Assembly (NCBI RefSeq): GCF_030269925.1
Contig: NC_085117.1
Span: forward strand, 11,408,731 to 11,472,730
DNA: 64,000 nt
Direction: 5' to 3'
From: Bombyx mori
Lineage: Eukaryota; Arthropoda; Insecta; Lepidoptera; Bombycidae
In this document: piece after piece, positions 23,401-38,400 of the stretch
Position numbering within the stretch: the stretch's first letter is position 1
How the letters are laid out: each line of letters starts with the position of its first letter
Made by a program: the position numbers and the translations under genes
Notes under the pieces: generated by a model
Seen by the model: only the letters and a program-made list of their open reading frames with translations
Databases searched by the model: none
Told to the model about the DNA's origin: nothing

Positions 23401-26400
23401 ACGTCTTATTATATGTATTAAAACTTTGTTAAAATTTTTTGTTAATAATTATTTAATTTATTAAAAATTATAAATAGTACCTACATATTGGCGTTGATAA
23501 TTATATTATTTAATCGATGCTTCGTAATTGTATTCAATAAAATAGATGTAAGTTTATTAGCTAGAAATAAGTTATAACGGTCTTAGCCTTTCTTTTTAAC
23601 AAATTAAAAAACATCCGACTTAACCTACATTTCTACAGTGCAATGAAAAACGAGAAAGGTCACGCAAAACATATTTTTTGAAAAAAACTAAAAGCAAGTC
23701 AATTAGTACACGACGTGTGTTTGATTATAATCTTTTTTGTTATCAGCTGTGACCATTTTTGAACTTCAAGAACTGGATTTTGTAGCACGTTCGCGTCGCG
23801 ATCCGTGTCAAAATCCTTATATGATTTTTTTTAACTTTTTTTACATTCTGACTTTCACTGTTTGTTACTTATTTCACTGTGGTAAATCAACCTATATGGA
23901 ACATTGATGTATTAAAAAACTGTATGAAAATTTTTATATATCAATGATATGGAAGCAATAGATCCGAAAGCACTAAGTTAGTATGGTTGTTCTCTTGCTT
24001 GATTCTTTTTATTTTGTTGGCTTAGACGGTCTTATATTCATTGATTTGGCGCTACTTAATAGGTTCGCACCACCATTAATCTATTTTCGCCGCAAGGTAA
24101 TTACTTTTTTTGCTACAAAACTACGATAGTGATCGCTCTTAATTCGTTCAAAACTAGGTAGCTTAGAGTGTCAAATTGAGCGCCGTCGTTTTGATTTTCG
24201 TCAGGTAAAAAGCTGCAAAATCATAATTTGCGTAATTACTGGTGGTAGGACCTCTTGTGAGTTCGCACGGGTAGGTACAATAACCCTGCCTATTTCTGTT
24301 GTGAAGCAGTAATGCGTTTCGGTTTGACAGGTTGGGCAGCCGTTGTAACTATATTGAGGCTTTAGAACTCATATCTGAAGGTGAGTGGCCGCATTTACGT
24401 TGTAGATATAAGCTCCGGCTATAAGGCATGATAAAGATACCTGATTTATTTGACGATGGCAGTACAATCACAAATACAATCACACCTACTTTCATCAACG
24501 AAAACTAAGATTTTCTCCTTTTACCGAAAATACATTCGTCAACAAGAGGAGCCGTACTGAACACCAAAAATCTTACAAATACTGATTGATTGCGACCAAA
24601 TCTAAACCCGGATATTGTATTATTATATCAACCACTGCACCAATGTTAGTTATTGCTACTCTTGTAGGTATATACGCTTTTGCTACATTACAAGAAGCAA
24701 TTAAGGTTTCTTGTGATCACGGTCGTTGAGGCGTAACGTCACGCCTCAACTTCATTACATAACACACAAAGTCCAATAAAAAAAAGTTGTGCAGAGTACG
24801 TGACTATTACATATTAATTACGTATAAATTACGTGTAAATTTTATGCAGAACGAACAATTATTGTAACGGCGATCTTGTACACACACATTGTGCATTGAT
24901 TGTTTTTAATTTATTTCAATGTCGGATGTAATTTGTGAACTTGAATTTTTCGTATTCAATTCTTTTTATAGTAGGTGTAAATGTACTTCGCGAAACGATA
25001 AGTGAAGACATTTTTTTTTGTTGCTTTTTTTTATTTATTTTTTATGATTGAAACATTACTGGTGGCCCGAAGGCCTTTCCAGTTTCACCAGGACAAGTGG
25101 GCGAGCAAATGCTCAGCCAGGAGGGGTGGGATTTGCTAACAACTGCCCGAGCGCCTCCGAAGGAGACCTAACAACTCAGAGCAATTGCTTCGCGAATGAA
25201 TCTACTACCGGATAGGAATCGCGACCCCCTGAGAAGATCCGGCGAGAAACTCAGCGGGCTGATGTATGGGTTGGGTTGCACGTCGACCTTTTTGTCGAGT
25301 TCGACGAGTACGGTTACCGGGGTCCCTAAGCCTACTCCTAGTGTTAGAGCTGAAGGTGTCTAATGCAGAGGTTATTGGATCTGTTGGATCCGTAAGGACG
25401 TGTCTAGGGCGTTGACGGTAACTGGTTCCTACATGATCAGGATTCGGGGAGTAGTCAGCGGTGGCAACGATAAGGCGATTATCATGACGCATAGCCTTAT
25501 CAAAGTACCGTTCCGACGCTGACTTCATGTATTTACGGATTGATTCGAGGCCCAGGTCGTCGTGTACGTCGACGTTCCTCACGAACCACGGAGCCCCGAC
25601 GGCTAACCTGCAAAAGCGGGATTGTAGGGATTGGAGGGTGTCTATGTATGTGCGGGCCGCGTGAGCGAACACCACACTCGCGTAAGTCATGACGGGCCTT
25701 AAGCAAGTTTTTTGTTGCTATAGACAGACGATACTAATGATAAACAGTTACCGTCTGTCATTGTCGTTAGCGATGCCAGGGATAAACCAAAACGTTGCCT
25801 ATTAAATGTAAAATCTACTATATTGTCATTTTTAAAGATTACCATTTTTAGACAATTGTCCAATTTTGTCTGATTACAATGATATTCAGTGAACAGGTTT
25901 GCATGTAAAATGTAATCTAAATCTAAATGTAAACTAAACCTAAATATAATCTGGGAAATGTAACGAAAACCATACACACAACTTCCGCTACTTTGAAGAT
26001 ATTGTTTCATTCTTAAATTGATTATGAACCGATAACGTGTATGTTTTTGCCAGTTGAATGAATTTATATTCGATTCCAACGAACATATGTCACACTCTTC
26101 CTGTGTTGTCTAATCTTGTCCAAGCTTCACTATTAATATTACAGATTATTTCGTGGGAAACAAACCGACTGCGGGTCAACTGAACTGCCGAGACTAATCT
26201 TTGAATGAAGGAAGTGTTAATTTAAAATAATATGTAGCAACGCGTATTTATAATAGTAACGTAACGCAAAATTCTTAGGTGATTTTAATATTTGGAAAAT
26301 AAAACATTTAAAAACTTAGGTGGTGCTTTAGTGAATTTATTACTACAATTTTAGACCTATGATATCACATACAGCCTCAAACGAATCACATTAGTCATTG

Positions 26401-29400
26401 TTTACAATTTTCAATACGTGAATTTATAACAAAGTTACATCGATTTATAGATAATCGATTTTCAGTAGGTAATCATTCGGGATCACGATTGAGTGTGAAA
26501 CTCTATTAGCGGCAGAGGCAACACCACGTGCCCACGTCACCCATTCACGAAAACCATAAATAATCGTTTAATCGTTGTGAGACAACGTAACCTGATATCA
26601 TTCTAAGAACCGTTTCATTAAAATGCAGAACCAATTCGGTTTTTCGTATAAGCAACATCTCTTCACGCCCAATAACCAGAGTAGCACCGTTTACAGTAAC
26701 CGTTTGACCGTCAGTACGTTTTGCATGCAATCAAACGTTGTGATATAAGATTGTCTATCGTTGTACGATTTCCGTTCGCTTAACGGTTTAAATATTACAA
26801 ATCATCAAAATAAAAATACTGTTACACTTTTTTGTGTCTTACGAAATCTTATATGGGATCCAATTAAAAAAAAAAAGATATGGGTGTCGTGGGACACCGG
26901 ATAGGAACGAAGTTCCTTATTATAAAAATGTTAATTTTAAGTTCTATTCGAGGTATAAAGAAAATAAAACTGGAGGTTTCGCAACAACCTACGGTCATTC
27001 GGTAACGTGCGAACTTATTGTGGTACACTTCATTCACGGTTGTTTGCATAAGAGTTAGTGTATTGCGCAAACGAACGCTCTGAGATCGTGTCAATGAATG
27101 ATAAAAAAATATGCTATTTTTTGTACATTATTACAAAGTTAAGTCGTACACTGTGTGCATTACTAATAAAAATCTTATGTTACGGACGTTTTTCCCGGTT
27201 AGGGTACCCCTCCGCGTCGTCCCATAAGGAACTTCGTTCCAAAAATTACCCTAAACCCTTTGACTGCCGTGTAGGTCACCGATGCGCTACGTGGCACACT
27301 GAAGTAATTAATTATGTCGGTTTCTTCTACTAAGCGCCTGGATTGCCTAACTTTGTCTTCCTTTGTTTTAAAAGTATGTTTCAGTCTTTTAGGAAATCGA
27401 CGTATTTACTTCAGTACGTCACGTAGGGCACCGGTGACCTAAATAGCAATCGAAGGTAATTAAAACTTTTATACTGGATAGCTTATTGCGCGGACGAGCT
27501 TACGAAAACTGTAAAGCCTTCGAAATATGGGAAATAATACAATGACAATAAGATACGCGAAATTAAACCGTAAAAGCGTAAAAGTGGTTTTATTTAAATC
27601 AACGGCGAAAACCGAAGAAATTATTGAAATAATCCTTGTCACTTGTTTGTTTTTCTTACTTCATCACGATTATTTTATTTTATTTTATTGCTTTTATGGG
27701 TGGACAGACTCGATACGAATGCACAGGGCGTCTTATCCTTTAGGGCACGACGACTTCTAATGCAAGTACACTTGTACAAGACAATTGAGACTTCAGCCTC
27801 AAGTGTCAAGGTCGGTGGCGTAATTCTCGTTGTGCTTAACGTCACTCGGCTCCGATAGCCACATAATGCATTATTGAGCATTATTGGTCCAAAATTTAAG
27901 TCGTATATCCATTTAGTGCAATTTAAAAGGAAACCTAATGGGATATTTCTGTCATGTGATACATGCGATCAAAGTACGCATGAATGTACTTCATTTAGCA
28001 TCAGTTACAATGAAATATGGTAGTATTTTAACATTTACGTCTGCAGATACAATTTTTATTTAATTATCGTGTGTATTAAATTAAATAGGCCCAAATATGT
28101 GGAGAATAATCCTCCTGTCGGCAACCAAATCAGCTATTATTAAAACAAAATTCAAATTCATTTTGTAGTTGGCTAGGACTCAGCCGAGAGCGGTGGGATT
28201 TCCTAAGTTTCCCGAGCGTCCATGAAGGAATCCTAATAACTCAAAAACAGCTGCTTTGCGAATGTATCTACTCATAATCATAGTCGGTTACTCTTGGCAG
28301 AGCAGTCGTGGTCATGTGGAAGTCTTGTTTATTATAGCCATAACAGATGTTTCCCACAGTTTGCGAACTGAGGCTTGGCGCACGCACTCGTTAAATGGAG
28401 TTTTAGTAAGGTCTTTCACCTGGATCTACTACCGGATCGGAATCGCGATCCACTGAAAAGATCATGTGAAATCTCAGTAGCTGTTAGTCGCATTCGCGAG
28501 TTTGATGAGAACGGTGACCTGTGTTTGGAGAGCTTAAAAGCCCGAGAATGGATCGGGAGCATCCGATAGGACATGATTAGGGCGACTGCGACTTGGCTGA
28601 GTCGGCTGAAATACATATTTAATTAAAGGCGACTACGATTAGGGACTTATCGTGTCGCGCTGCTCTTTCAAAGAAGTGTCCACTAATGTTCTACACTTTA
28701 AACTATAACATTTGATTATTTTTTGGATAAAAAGATCTTGAAATTTGTCGCAAAAGCGTAGTCAAGCACGATGCACAACCTCAGCTTAGTAGGGCTTCAA
28801 TTAGCCAACCAATTTGTCTAGATCTAGATCACGGTTTTGACTAATAATTCTAATCCATAAGTCCTTGGTTGATAACCAAACGCGTAATTTTACATTTTCC
28901 AAAGCGATTTCCGAATTTTTTTAGTAATCTTCCAAATTGCTCGTTCAGTAATCACGGGTGATTCGTTAAAAGACCAGATTTGGGTCGATTTTGTAGTATA
29001 GAAGAACCGTGCTACTTTCATTCGTCAGTAGTACGGAGAGCTCACGTCCGCGATTCGAATTAATGGCGTGGAACTTTTTATTTTTCAAACCGCAAATCGT
29101 CGAGATTTCGTTGATTAAACATCAACTTTTCTTTTCGCCTAAAACCAATTCTAGAGTAGTGAGTTATACAAATATTCGTTAAATCCTTTCTACATTTGTT
29201 TTAAAAAAAATCATTCCGATGTTATTGTTTTGGTGCATTTTTTTTTGTTTCCAACCGTTTTCTTGAGCATGGCCTTTTGATTATTGATTAATTAAACTAC
29301 TTTCTCATTACTGTTATGCATTATGATAAATATAATAAAATCATAACTACTATTAGAAGAAAATGTCTTTTTATAAAATTTCACACATTAATATATTTTT

Positions 29401-32400
29401 TTACTTTAATTATAGAAGATTTATTTTTAGCCTTATGAGTTTATTTTTCTTAATTAATAATTTAATACACGTGTGAGGAACACGGATATTTTTTATTCTG
29501 AATAACGGTCTCAGCTGCGGCAAAGTATAACATTGCATTTTCCAGGTAAAAGATTTACTTGTGCCGCTATGTGCATCACAAATTACCAGACGGTTTACTA
29601 TCGTTTATTACCGATTTATTTTTATATTTAGGTATAGTAATTTTCGATTCGATATATTTACCGATTTATTACCGAGCGTACATAAAATCATAGCCCAGCG
29701 CACACGATGTCGTATTTATTATAGATGTACTCGGTGTTGCCGAAGTTTGTCAAATCACTACATAGTATAAATCAGTCGCTTTCTCTGTCCCTATATCCCT
29801 ATGTATGCTTACCTAAATCTTTAAAACTACGCAACGGATTTTTATGCGGTTTGTTTTTAATAGATAAGAGTGATTGAAGAGGAAGGTTTATATGTATAAT
29901 AACATCAATTAAATAGTGGAGAAATCAATAACAAATCACAGTTTCCGAAGCGAAGCGAGGGCGGGTCGCTAGTAGTCTTATAAGCTTTAGCTTAACTAGA
30001 TTAAACGGCAACACGTGACTCTCTTCTGATAGGATTTGGCAAAATTATGACCGATGCCAATTAGAACATTCCTCACTATTCTACTTCTGTCTTCTTCAAC
30101 CCGTGTTCACCCAATTCTGAGTATAGGTCTCTTCACATGCACTCCATTCCCTTTGGTCTCTTGCCTTTCGCACCCGCGTTTCGTACTATTCTACTTACTT
30201 ACAGCTTATCATAGCTTTATCTTTACTTATTTGAATACCAGCCAAATTAGTCTAATTACTTCGATACTATAACTTACCTACAGTACTAATTATCTACGTA
30301 ATAAATTATGTACCTACTACGACATCACGTGATTATGTAGTAGTATAATTTGAAAGTATAATCTGCATAATTTTTTTTTGTTAATGTTTTCTTAACGAAT
30401 ACTTAATTATTAGGGAGGTATATAATTTACGTTTTAGTAGACAAATCAGTAGACATTCGCCATTTTAGACTAATTTACTCAGCTATTGTTGGTTTTTCAT
30501 TAAACACGATAAACCTTTTAGCTTGTTATTCGGTATTGTTTGAAGCAACATGATTTTTCTCTTACCGTAAATAATGAACGCAGGTCTTTCAAACTAGACG
30601 CTACATGTCTAATTAGCTTTGTGCCTGCAGCTTCGCCTGTATGGACTATACCTCATACACGGATGCGGAGACCCGTGCTTATTTATGGGATGAAAGTAAT
30701 CCTATATTATTTTCAAAGGCTCCAACAAACTCCATAAGAATTTCATCAAAATCAATAATTTTGTTCAGGGCGTGTAACGTTACCAAAAATCAATTACTTT
30801 GGTATTAATTAGGTATTGGTTCAATAGAAATAATGATTTGTATTTAATTTGTTAATCTGTTGTCAATATAGTTTCCGGTAACAAGTCAAAAATAAACAGC
30901 TAAAGAGACCATTGAACTACTTACTCAATACTGTATTACATTGTAATTTAAGTTTTAATTAATTACCTGATTGTTTTCATTCGACTGAATCAAACTTTAC
31001 TGTTGCAGACTCAGACAGCGCTCGGTCAAGATTACGATGGTAAGTTCTTTCTTTTGTTTAATTCGATACTTAGTGTGTATTTAATCTACAAAAAAGTAAT
31101 GTAACTTGTATATTAACGGTGTTGTAATGTCAAATGATTATCATCTATGAAGTGATAAAATTACGTTCCTCTGAATGAGTACGAATGGGAAAACAAAACT
31201 TACAAAATATGTATTTAACAGACAATTTACCACACCGTACTGTATATGCGTATGGACCCGAATATTTTTATGATAAGTAAGACAATAATCACTGACGTCA
31301 TTTGTCTCTCTCTCAACTTCCAAGCCATAAAAATCTTCTATGTTTATAAAATGAATGTATCTTTGTATGTTTGTCCCCTATGCGTTCCTAAGCAATTCGG
31401 CCGAATGTGATAAAACTACCGCATAAACGTGACCGGTGTATGGTGTCCTAAAAGCACTGAGAGTTGATCAGGAGGATCCCATAGGTGTGCTGATGGCGGC
31501 TATGCGTTGACCCGTGTCCTGGGTCGAAATCGTAGTTCGAGATGGGCATGAGGTTATCGTGCCGTATCACTTTTTCGAAGAAACATCTGACGTTGTCTTC
31601 AGATACCGTCCTTACTTAACGGGTCAAATTCTATGAATTTTAGCAGTACTGTCATTAACAACGGGGCAATGCATTACCTGCAATCAGCGATAGTGAAAGC
31701 GGAGTATTACCCTGTCGGTTATACCAGTTGCTTACGTTTTTGAATAAACAAGCTCCAATGAATCGAAGTACCGTGCAAAATTGGAATAAGGCTTTCATAC
31801 GAACATTAAATTTTATTCTCAAGCCTTCTTGGTTTGTTCGAATTAAACTGTTTGTTTTGCGGGTCAGCTCGGTGTTTTTTTTTTAAAAATACGCAATGAA
31901 AACTGGGCCACATTATTGTTCTTGCAATCTAACCGTTTGATCGGAGATCTTTTACCCAGTCGTGTTTCCCGTTAGTATTCTCTAATTGGTACCGTTTAGT
32001 GTTACTAATTAATTTGCTACTTAGTTAACCAGACGTGACTCAGCTTATTACAATAACTTAATCTTCTCCCATTGTGACGTTGGTATGTGTCTGTCGTACT
32101 TACTAATTGCTATTTGTGGTTAATAAAGTACTTTTCTGTAGACTTTTATTGTTGTAGATGAGAAAGACCTACACTCGCAGCTTTTTTATTTCTACCTTAT
32201 TACCAGTATTCTCTACGGGATATTCTGTTTTAACCGAACTGATAGGTGAACTCACGGAGCTCAGCTTGAGAGACTTGCCCTAGCCCTAGCAAGAACAATG
32301 TTACCACGGGATCGGAATCACGACCCACTGAAAAGATTCGGCAAAAAGCTCAATGGGCTATGTCTTTAAGTTAAATTGTACGTTGAGCTCTTCGATAAGT

Positions 32401-35400
32401 TCTAGGTTAATGACTCTCAGCATTCTTCTTGGAACATGCATCAGTGAGACAGCAGCATAGCTGATGTAGAGTAGACTATCAAGAGGCCCAGCTGGTAGTT
32501 ATTAGTTCCCGAATCCATCACAATGGGTCTTATTACAGGGCTGAAAGTCGCCCAAAGAGCTATGCTTAGAGTTTTCCTTAGCGATCGAATTAGAAACTAA
32601 GGCTTCGCAGGTAATTATAGTAACCAACATAGCGCAATGGATTGGTGAAGGTTGAAGTGAGAATGGGTAGAACACATTGCTTGTGGAACAACTGACCGTG
32701 GGGTGCGAAAAGTTCTGAAATTACGAAACGTGGCCAGGTTTAACAAGTTTCTATAAAAAAACAAGCCGTTCAGAAACATGTGTTAAATGTAACTATGAAA
32801 AACTATTATTCTATAGTAACAAACGTCGATTTTGATACAGATCTTCTTATTTTTTCTCTTACGCTTCACAGTAACAGACATACAGTGTACATTTTCGACG
32901 GGAGGCTCCGGGCTTCGTGACTCCGTGAGTGCCCTCCTGAGAAAGCCGGAGGGCTTCAGAGGTGCGCCCTTGTTTGCGGACGACCGCGCGACTGACCCGG
33001 TCGCAGACCCCGTCTGTCAGATCCGACCAGAGGCGGAAGATGGCACGGGCCTGTTATATCGGCTCAAAATCACGGATTTCTCACGGTGCGGCGTTTTAAA
33101 ACGAAACGTAAGTTTTCATAAAACAATATTTCTATTTGTGGAAAGTACAAAAAATTATCTTGACTTGTTGTGTTTATAATGCGTTTTGTTTATTTTTATG
33201 TGACACTAGCTATAGCCCGTCCGCTTCGCTGGGCATTTAAAATGAACATTATGTCTTTGTATGTGTTTGAAATGTTTGTAAACGTTTGTATAGCACATAA
33301 AAATAAACAAAACGCATTATAAACACAACAAGCCAAGATAATCTTTTGTACTTTCCACAAATGTGGTTCAAATTCCGCATGGTGGTAGGACCTCTTGTGA
33401 GTCCGCGCGGGTACGTACCACCGCCCTGACTATTTCTGCCGTGAAGCAGTAATGCGTTTCGGTTTGAAGGGTGTGGTAGCCGTTGTAACTATACTGAGAT
33501 TTTAGTACTTATATCTCAAGGTGGGTGGCGCATTTACGTTGTAGATGTCCATGGGCTCCAGTAACCACTTAACACCATGTGGGCTGTGAGCTCGTCCACC
33601 CATCGAAGCAATAAAAAAAAAACTAACGAGCAGCAATTCATTTATATATATTTAGATTAACTTCTTTTAAATTAAATATTGTTATTTTAATATATACTTA
33701 ATTACCAAAATACAGTACTGTTCAATATATATAGTAAAATTTTAATATCAGTGTATTATTTAAAGTCTTTGTATGTGCTTCAAATGTTTGTAAACCTTTA
33801 TATCTATACTAATACAGTCAAACCTGGATAAGAGAGAGCTCAAGGGAGCACAATCTTATTCTCGCTTATAGAGGTTTCTCACTAACCCGAGTTTCTCGCT
33901 AATGCTCCCTCTGAATTTCATTTCGCGATTTTCCGGATTCAAACGCATTCACTATTTTAAGTTTGTCACTTAATGACAGTACTTTAATTTTCTGTTTTGA
34001 CATGATGCAGAACAGAACTTTCCTTCGCAATTGATTAACGATAAACTGAGTAAGTCCGATAAACAGGACGGTACACAGGCACACGTGTCCATTCGAAAAG
34101 AATGCGATAAAATAACGTTATTTAGTTCCACGAAATAGAATAGGTTCAATATTGACTGACAACTGATGGTAAGTGGTTACCGTCGTTCATGGACATTCAC
34201 CTATCCCTGGAACTCATCCAAACTGCTGTTTCTGTCTATCTAACTTAATGTTAAAAATGTGTGTTTTGGTTTTATGCAAATTATAAATTATTTTATAACA
34301 TTAAAAAAATATGTTTTGCATTATATGATATTATTATGTATATGTATACTGTACATTTTTATCTTTCTGTTGTCATCTGTAATAATTAATAACAAAACAA
34401 TTGGTGAGCTTATAGATAGCCTAGACATCATATCCGCCACTGTACTCTCTGTACATACGTAAAGTTAAACAAATATGTAAGTGAAAACGCCGAGAGATTT
34501 CCGTTGTTTCATCTATAATATGTAAAATCATAAACGGACTTTACTGATGCCCGTGTCATTGTCGTATAATAACCAGTGCCGTTACCAACCGTACGAAATG
34601 TAAGGTGTACAGTCGACGAAGAAAGTCATACTTAAGTATTATTTACCGACAACTGCCCGCGGCCGGTATAGTATTCACGTAAACACACAAATATTGATGT
34701 CAACATTGATGTACACTTCATTTGACATTTAGGTATGTGTGTTACGTAACCGTATTTACACATCGATTTGATACCGCGGTTTTTCATTCAAGTACTTCTT
34801 ATTATTTGAGTAGTTTTTATTTTTTTAATGCTACCTTCATTGATTGAGATTTGAGGTCTGTAAGGCGATACCGTACTGTTTTAAAAAAACATTTTAAATA
34901 TTACTACACTGGATATTATATTCAAAACAGAACTACAATATAACTAATAGCTTTGAACTAAGTCAATGACATTAACCGACAGAATATACCTAAAAAGCAC
35001 TTTTTATATTTGGGTGAAATATTCAAACAAAGAATACAAAAATAACTAATTATTATCTGCGAAATAGAAATGTTAATAAGGAAGATGCAAAAATAATTAA
35101 CGTTAGGAAAAATACTGCGTGATGAGGTCACCACAGGAAAACTAGATCGTAATTAGAAATTAATGGTAAGAGTGATACAAATACATATTAAATTTTGACA
35201 CACATTTAAGAATAACAATATCGATTAATAGGAATATTAAATATGATAGTAACTTAATTATATATATTGAGATGGTTGAGGCTATTTAGCAGGTCGAAGT
35301 CTCTCTCGATTGTAGTTTAGAAGAACTAACGTATCTTCAAAGCGGATGCATGACTTACCTACCTACCTACCTACCCTTGCGGTCTTACAATACTTCCTAC

Positions 35401-38400
35401 CACCTATAAGGATATTGAGTTAAATCTTCGAGAGCTATTAATTATGTATTACTGGTGGTAGGACCTCTTGTGAGTCCGCGCGGGTAGGTACCACCACCCT
35501 ACCTATTTCTGCCGTGAAGCAGTAATGCGTTTCGGTTTGAAGGGTGGAGCAGCCGTCGTAACTATACTGAGATCTTAGAACTTATATCTCAAGGTGGGTG
35601 GCGCATTTACGTTGTAGATGCCCATGGGCTCCAGTAACCACTTAACACTAGGTGGACTGTGAGGTCGTCCACCCACCAGAGCAATAAAAAAAAAAGAAGT
35701 CAAATAGCAAAGTGTATTCTGTAAATCGTGAGCTTTTCGTTATCTTCTTAATCCACCTGACTGGTAGTAGAACCTCTTGTAAGTCCGCACGGGAAGTTAC
35801 CACCGTCCTGCCTATTTCTACCGTGAATCATTATGCGTTTCGGTTTGAAGGGTAGGGCAGCCGTTGTTACTATACTGAGACCTTAGAACTCATATTTCAA
35901 GGTGGGTGGCGGCATTTACGTTGTAGATGTCTATGGGCTCCGGTGACCATTTAACACCAGATGGGCTGTGAGCTCATCCACCCAACAACTATTCAATCTT
36001 ATACCTTTAAACGAGCAATTGTTGTATACATATATATATATCATCTGAATCTCGGAAACGGCTCCAACGATTTTCATAAAATTTAGTATACAGGGGATTT
36101 CGGGGGCGATAAATCGATCTAGCTACGATTTATTTTCAGAAAATGTTGTTTTATTTGTGTTTTCAATAATCAACTCTTCCCGACATCTATTGGCGAATAA
36201 TAATACTATTTTTCTTAATTGAGGGCAACTAACCACTTTAAAGACAACAAGATGGCGTTAACAAAAAAAAAAAAAAACGAGCAAAGCTCGATCATCATCT
36301 AGTAAAAAAACTAAACAAAAAACTGAATCGGCATGTTGGTTTATTTTAATGAAGATTATAGGTTTCCGCTCTTCAGTTGTGGACGTCAGCTATGTTAACG
36401 ATGGATTTGTTAGAAGAAATACAGAACACACACGACACCGATGGCATTTTTTGTTACTGGTGCTCGGTACATAGTGTCGAATCTAATTGTACAACAGTAT
36501 TTATTCAGTGTGTAGGCGACTAGTACCTAAGTCCCCTTGCTCTTAGCTGCAAATCCCAGTAGTTTCAATTGACTATGTATTTATTACCCGGTAAATTGAT
36601 TTATAGCTTAATAAGCAACAACGTATTTTAACTAACAAACAAAATCGTTCGGTATATTTTTGAAAATAGGTAAATTATTTTCTGAAAGAACTCTTCATAA
36701 GTATTATATTGCTGCGTTTTTTTATTGCTCTTGTAGGCAGACGAGCGTACGGTCCACCTGATCGTGAATGCTTACCGTCGTTCATGGACCTTAGTAACTC
36801 AGTAACCCCAGGGGCAAAGCCAAGCCGTTACATACTTTCAAGCACTTTCCACAATAATATTTTTGATGTCAAAGTCGTTATTATATCTGCCAGGGCTTCG
36901 TGCACGTCCGGGTATGGTTCCCGCAGTTCCCCGGAGTGGTGATGCAGTCCGATCAAGAGTTGATCATCATGTGCAAGCCCCCTGAGCCAACAATTATTGA
37001 AAATAAAGCTGCAGGCTTTGCTGGAAGTTTGTGAGTATCTATATATTAATACGTGAACCAAAAACTTTGTATCCCTTTTTACGAAAATTGCGCGGACAGA
37101 GGAGTATGAAATTTTCCACACTTATAGAGAATATAGAGAAGAAGTGCAAAATGCTAATATTTTTGTAAAATAATGCATAAAAGATACATGAAATCAATAA
37201 AGAAAAAATTACACACACTACATACCATGTATTCGACGCACACACGCATGCATACTATTTATTGTCAAACTTTTGTTCTTGACGTCCGTGGTCAAATTGG
37301 GAATAAAATAAATATTGTTTGTCTTTATTAATATTTTTTTATAGCGTAGCCTTGGCGAAATTTGTGATTATAGATGTATAAAATACAATCATTATAGTGT
37401 ACAAACTTACAATTCCAATTAATTATAGTCGAATTTCAGCTACTGCGGGACCACTAGTTCAATGAAACATTTAATCATGACAATAAAATATATTCGACCT
37501 TTTTTATTTCTCGAAATTTCCTAAATTTAAATTAATACAAATATGTAGTTCACAAAAATTATATCAACTTCAAAAAAACAAAATACTAATAATATTATCA
37601 ATGTAGTCGAAGTGTAGTAAATATACATTGTTAAGCATAGATCAAAACCTACTAATCAGGTCTAATAGCTTTAGATAAAATAGGCACACGGATCAAATAG
37701 AAAAAAGTTCTGAGGTTGACACATAGAAAAATCAGTCAAATTAATAAACTCCTTTTATTGAAGCCAACTAAAAATAATATTAGTAAGCATGTCTCTAACA
37801 CACTGAAATTACACTAGATGTATTAAACCCTACTGGAAAAACCTCTAGGCAATACAAATACGATATTGCCTTCATGTCTCAACTTGTAGTGAATTCACTT
37901 CCACCAGTTGAGTAGGCTAGGAGATTTTAAGGGAAGCAAATTCGGAGCCCAAATTGTTCATATTAATACATCTAGAAACTTTTAGGTCCACACAACCAAT
38001 TCAACGTATATTATGCACAAATCATAAAGTTACAATTTGATTAAAGAATAAAACTGTCACTAATACGATTGTGTACTAGGTTACCGAATTGTAGAGGTGT
38101 GTTGCGGTGACACAGTTCAAACAGCCAACTGGCGACAATGTTTAAATCCGCGACTGGTCTCAATATAAAAATACGATATCGAAATTTGAAATTGTGATGT
38201 ATCCAACTTGGGATTTTGAAGTTGGAGACATCACAATTGTGTTTTTTTTTTACATTATTCCAAAGTGACGAATCAATTTTATGTGTAGTCAGTCCTGAGA
38301 CATTGGAATACAATAATGAAGAACCTTGACATGCTTTCAGTCCCCACGGTGCCCGTGTGTCCGGCGTGGTCGAGGAGACGCCAGGACGTCTTGAATACGA

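Noticed and set aside
25699..26079. 126-codon minus-strand frame next to the LINE
   Set aside because: It starts in intron DNA and runs into the LINE target duplication; no motif.
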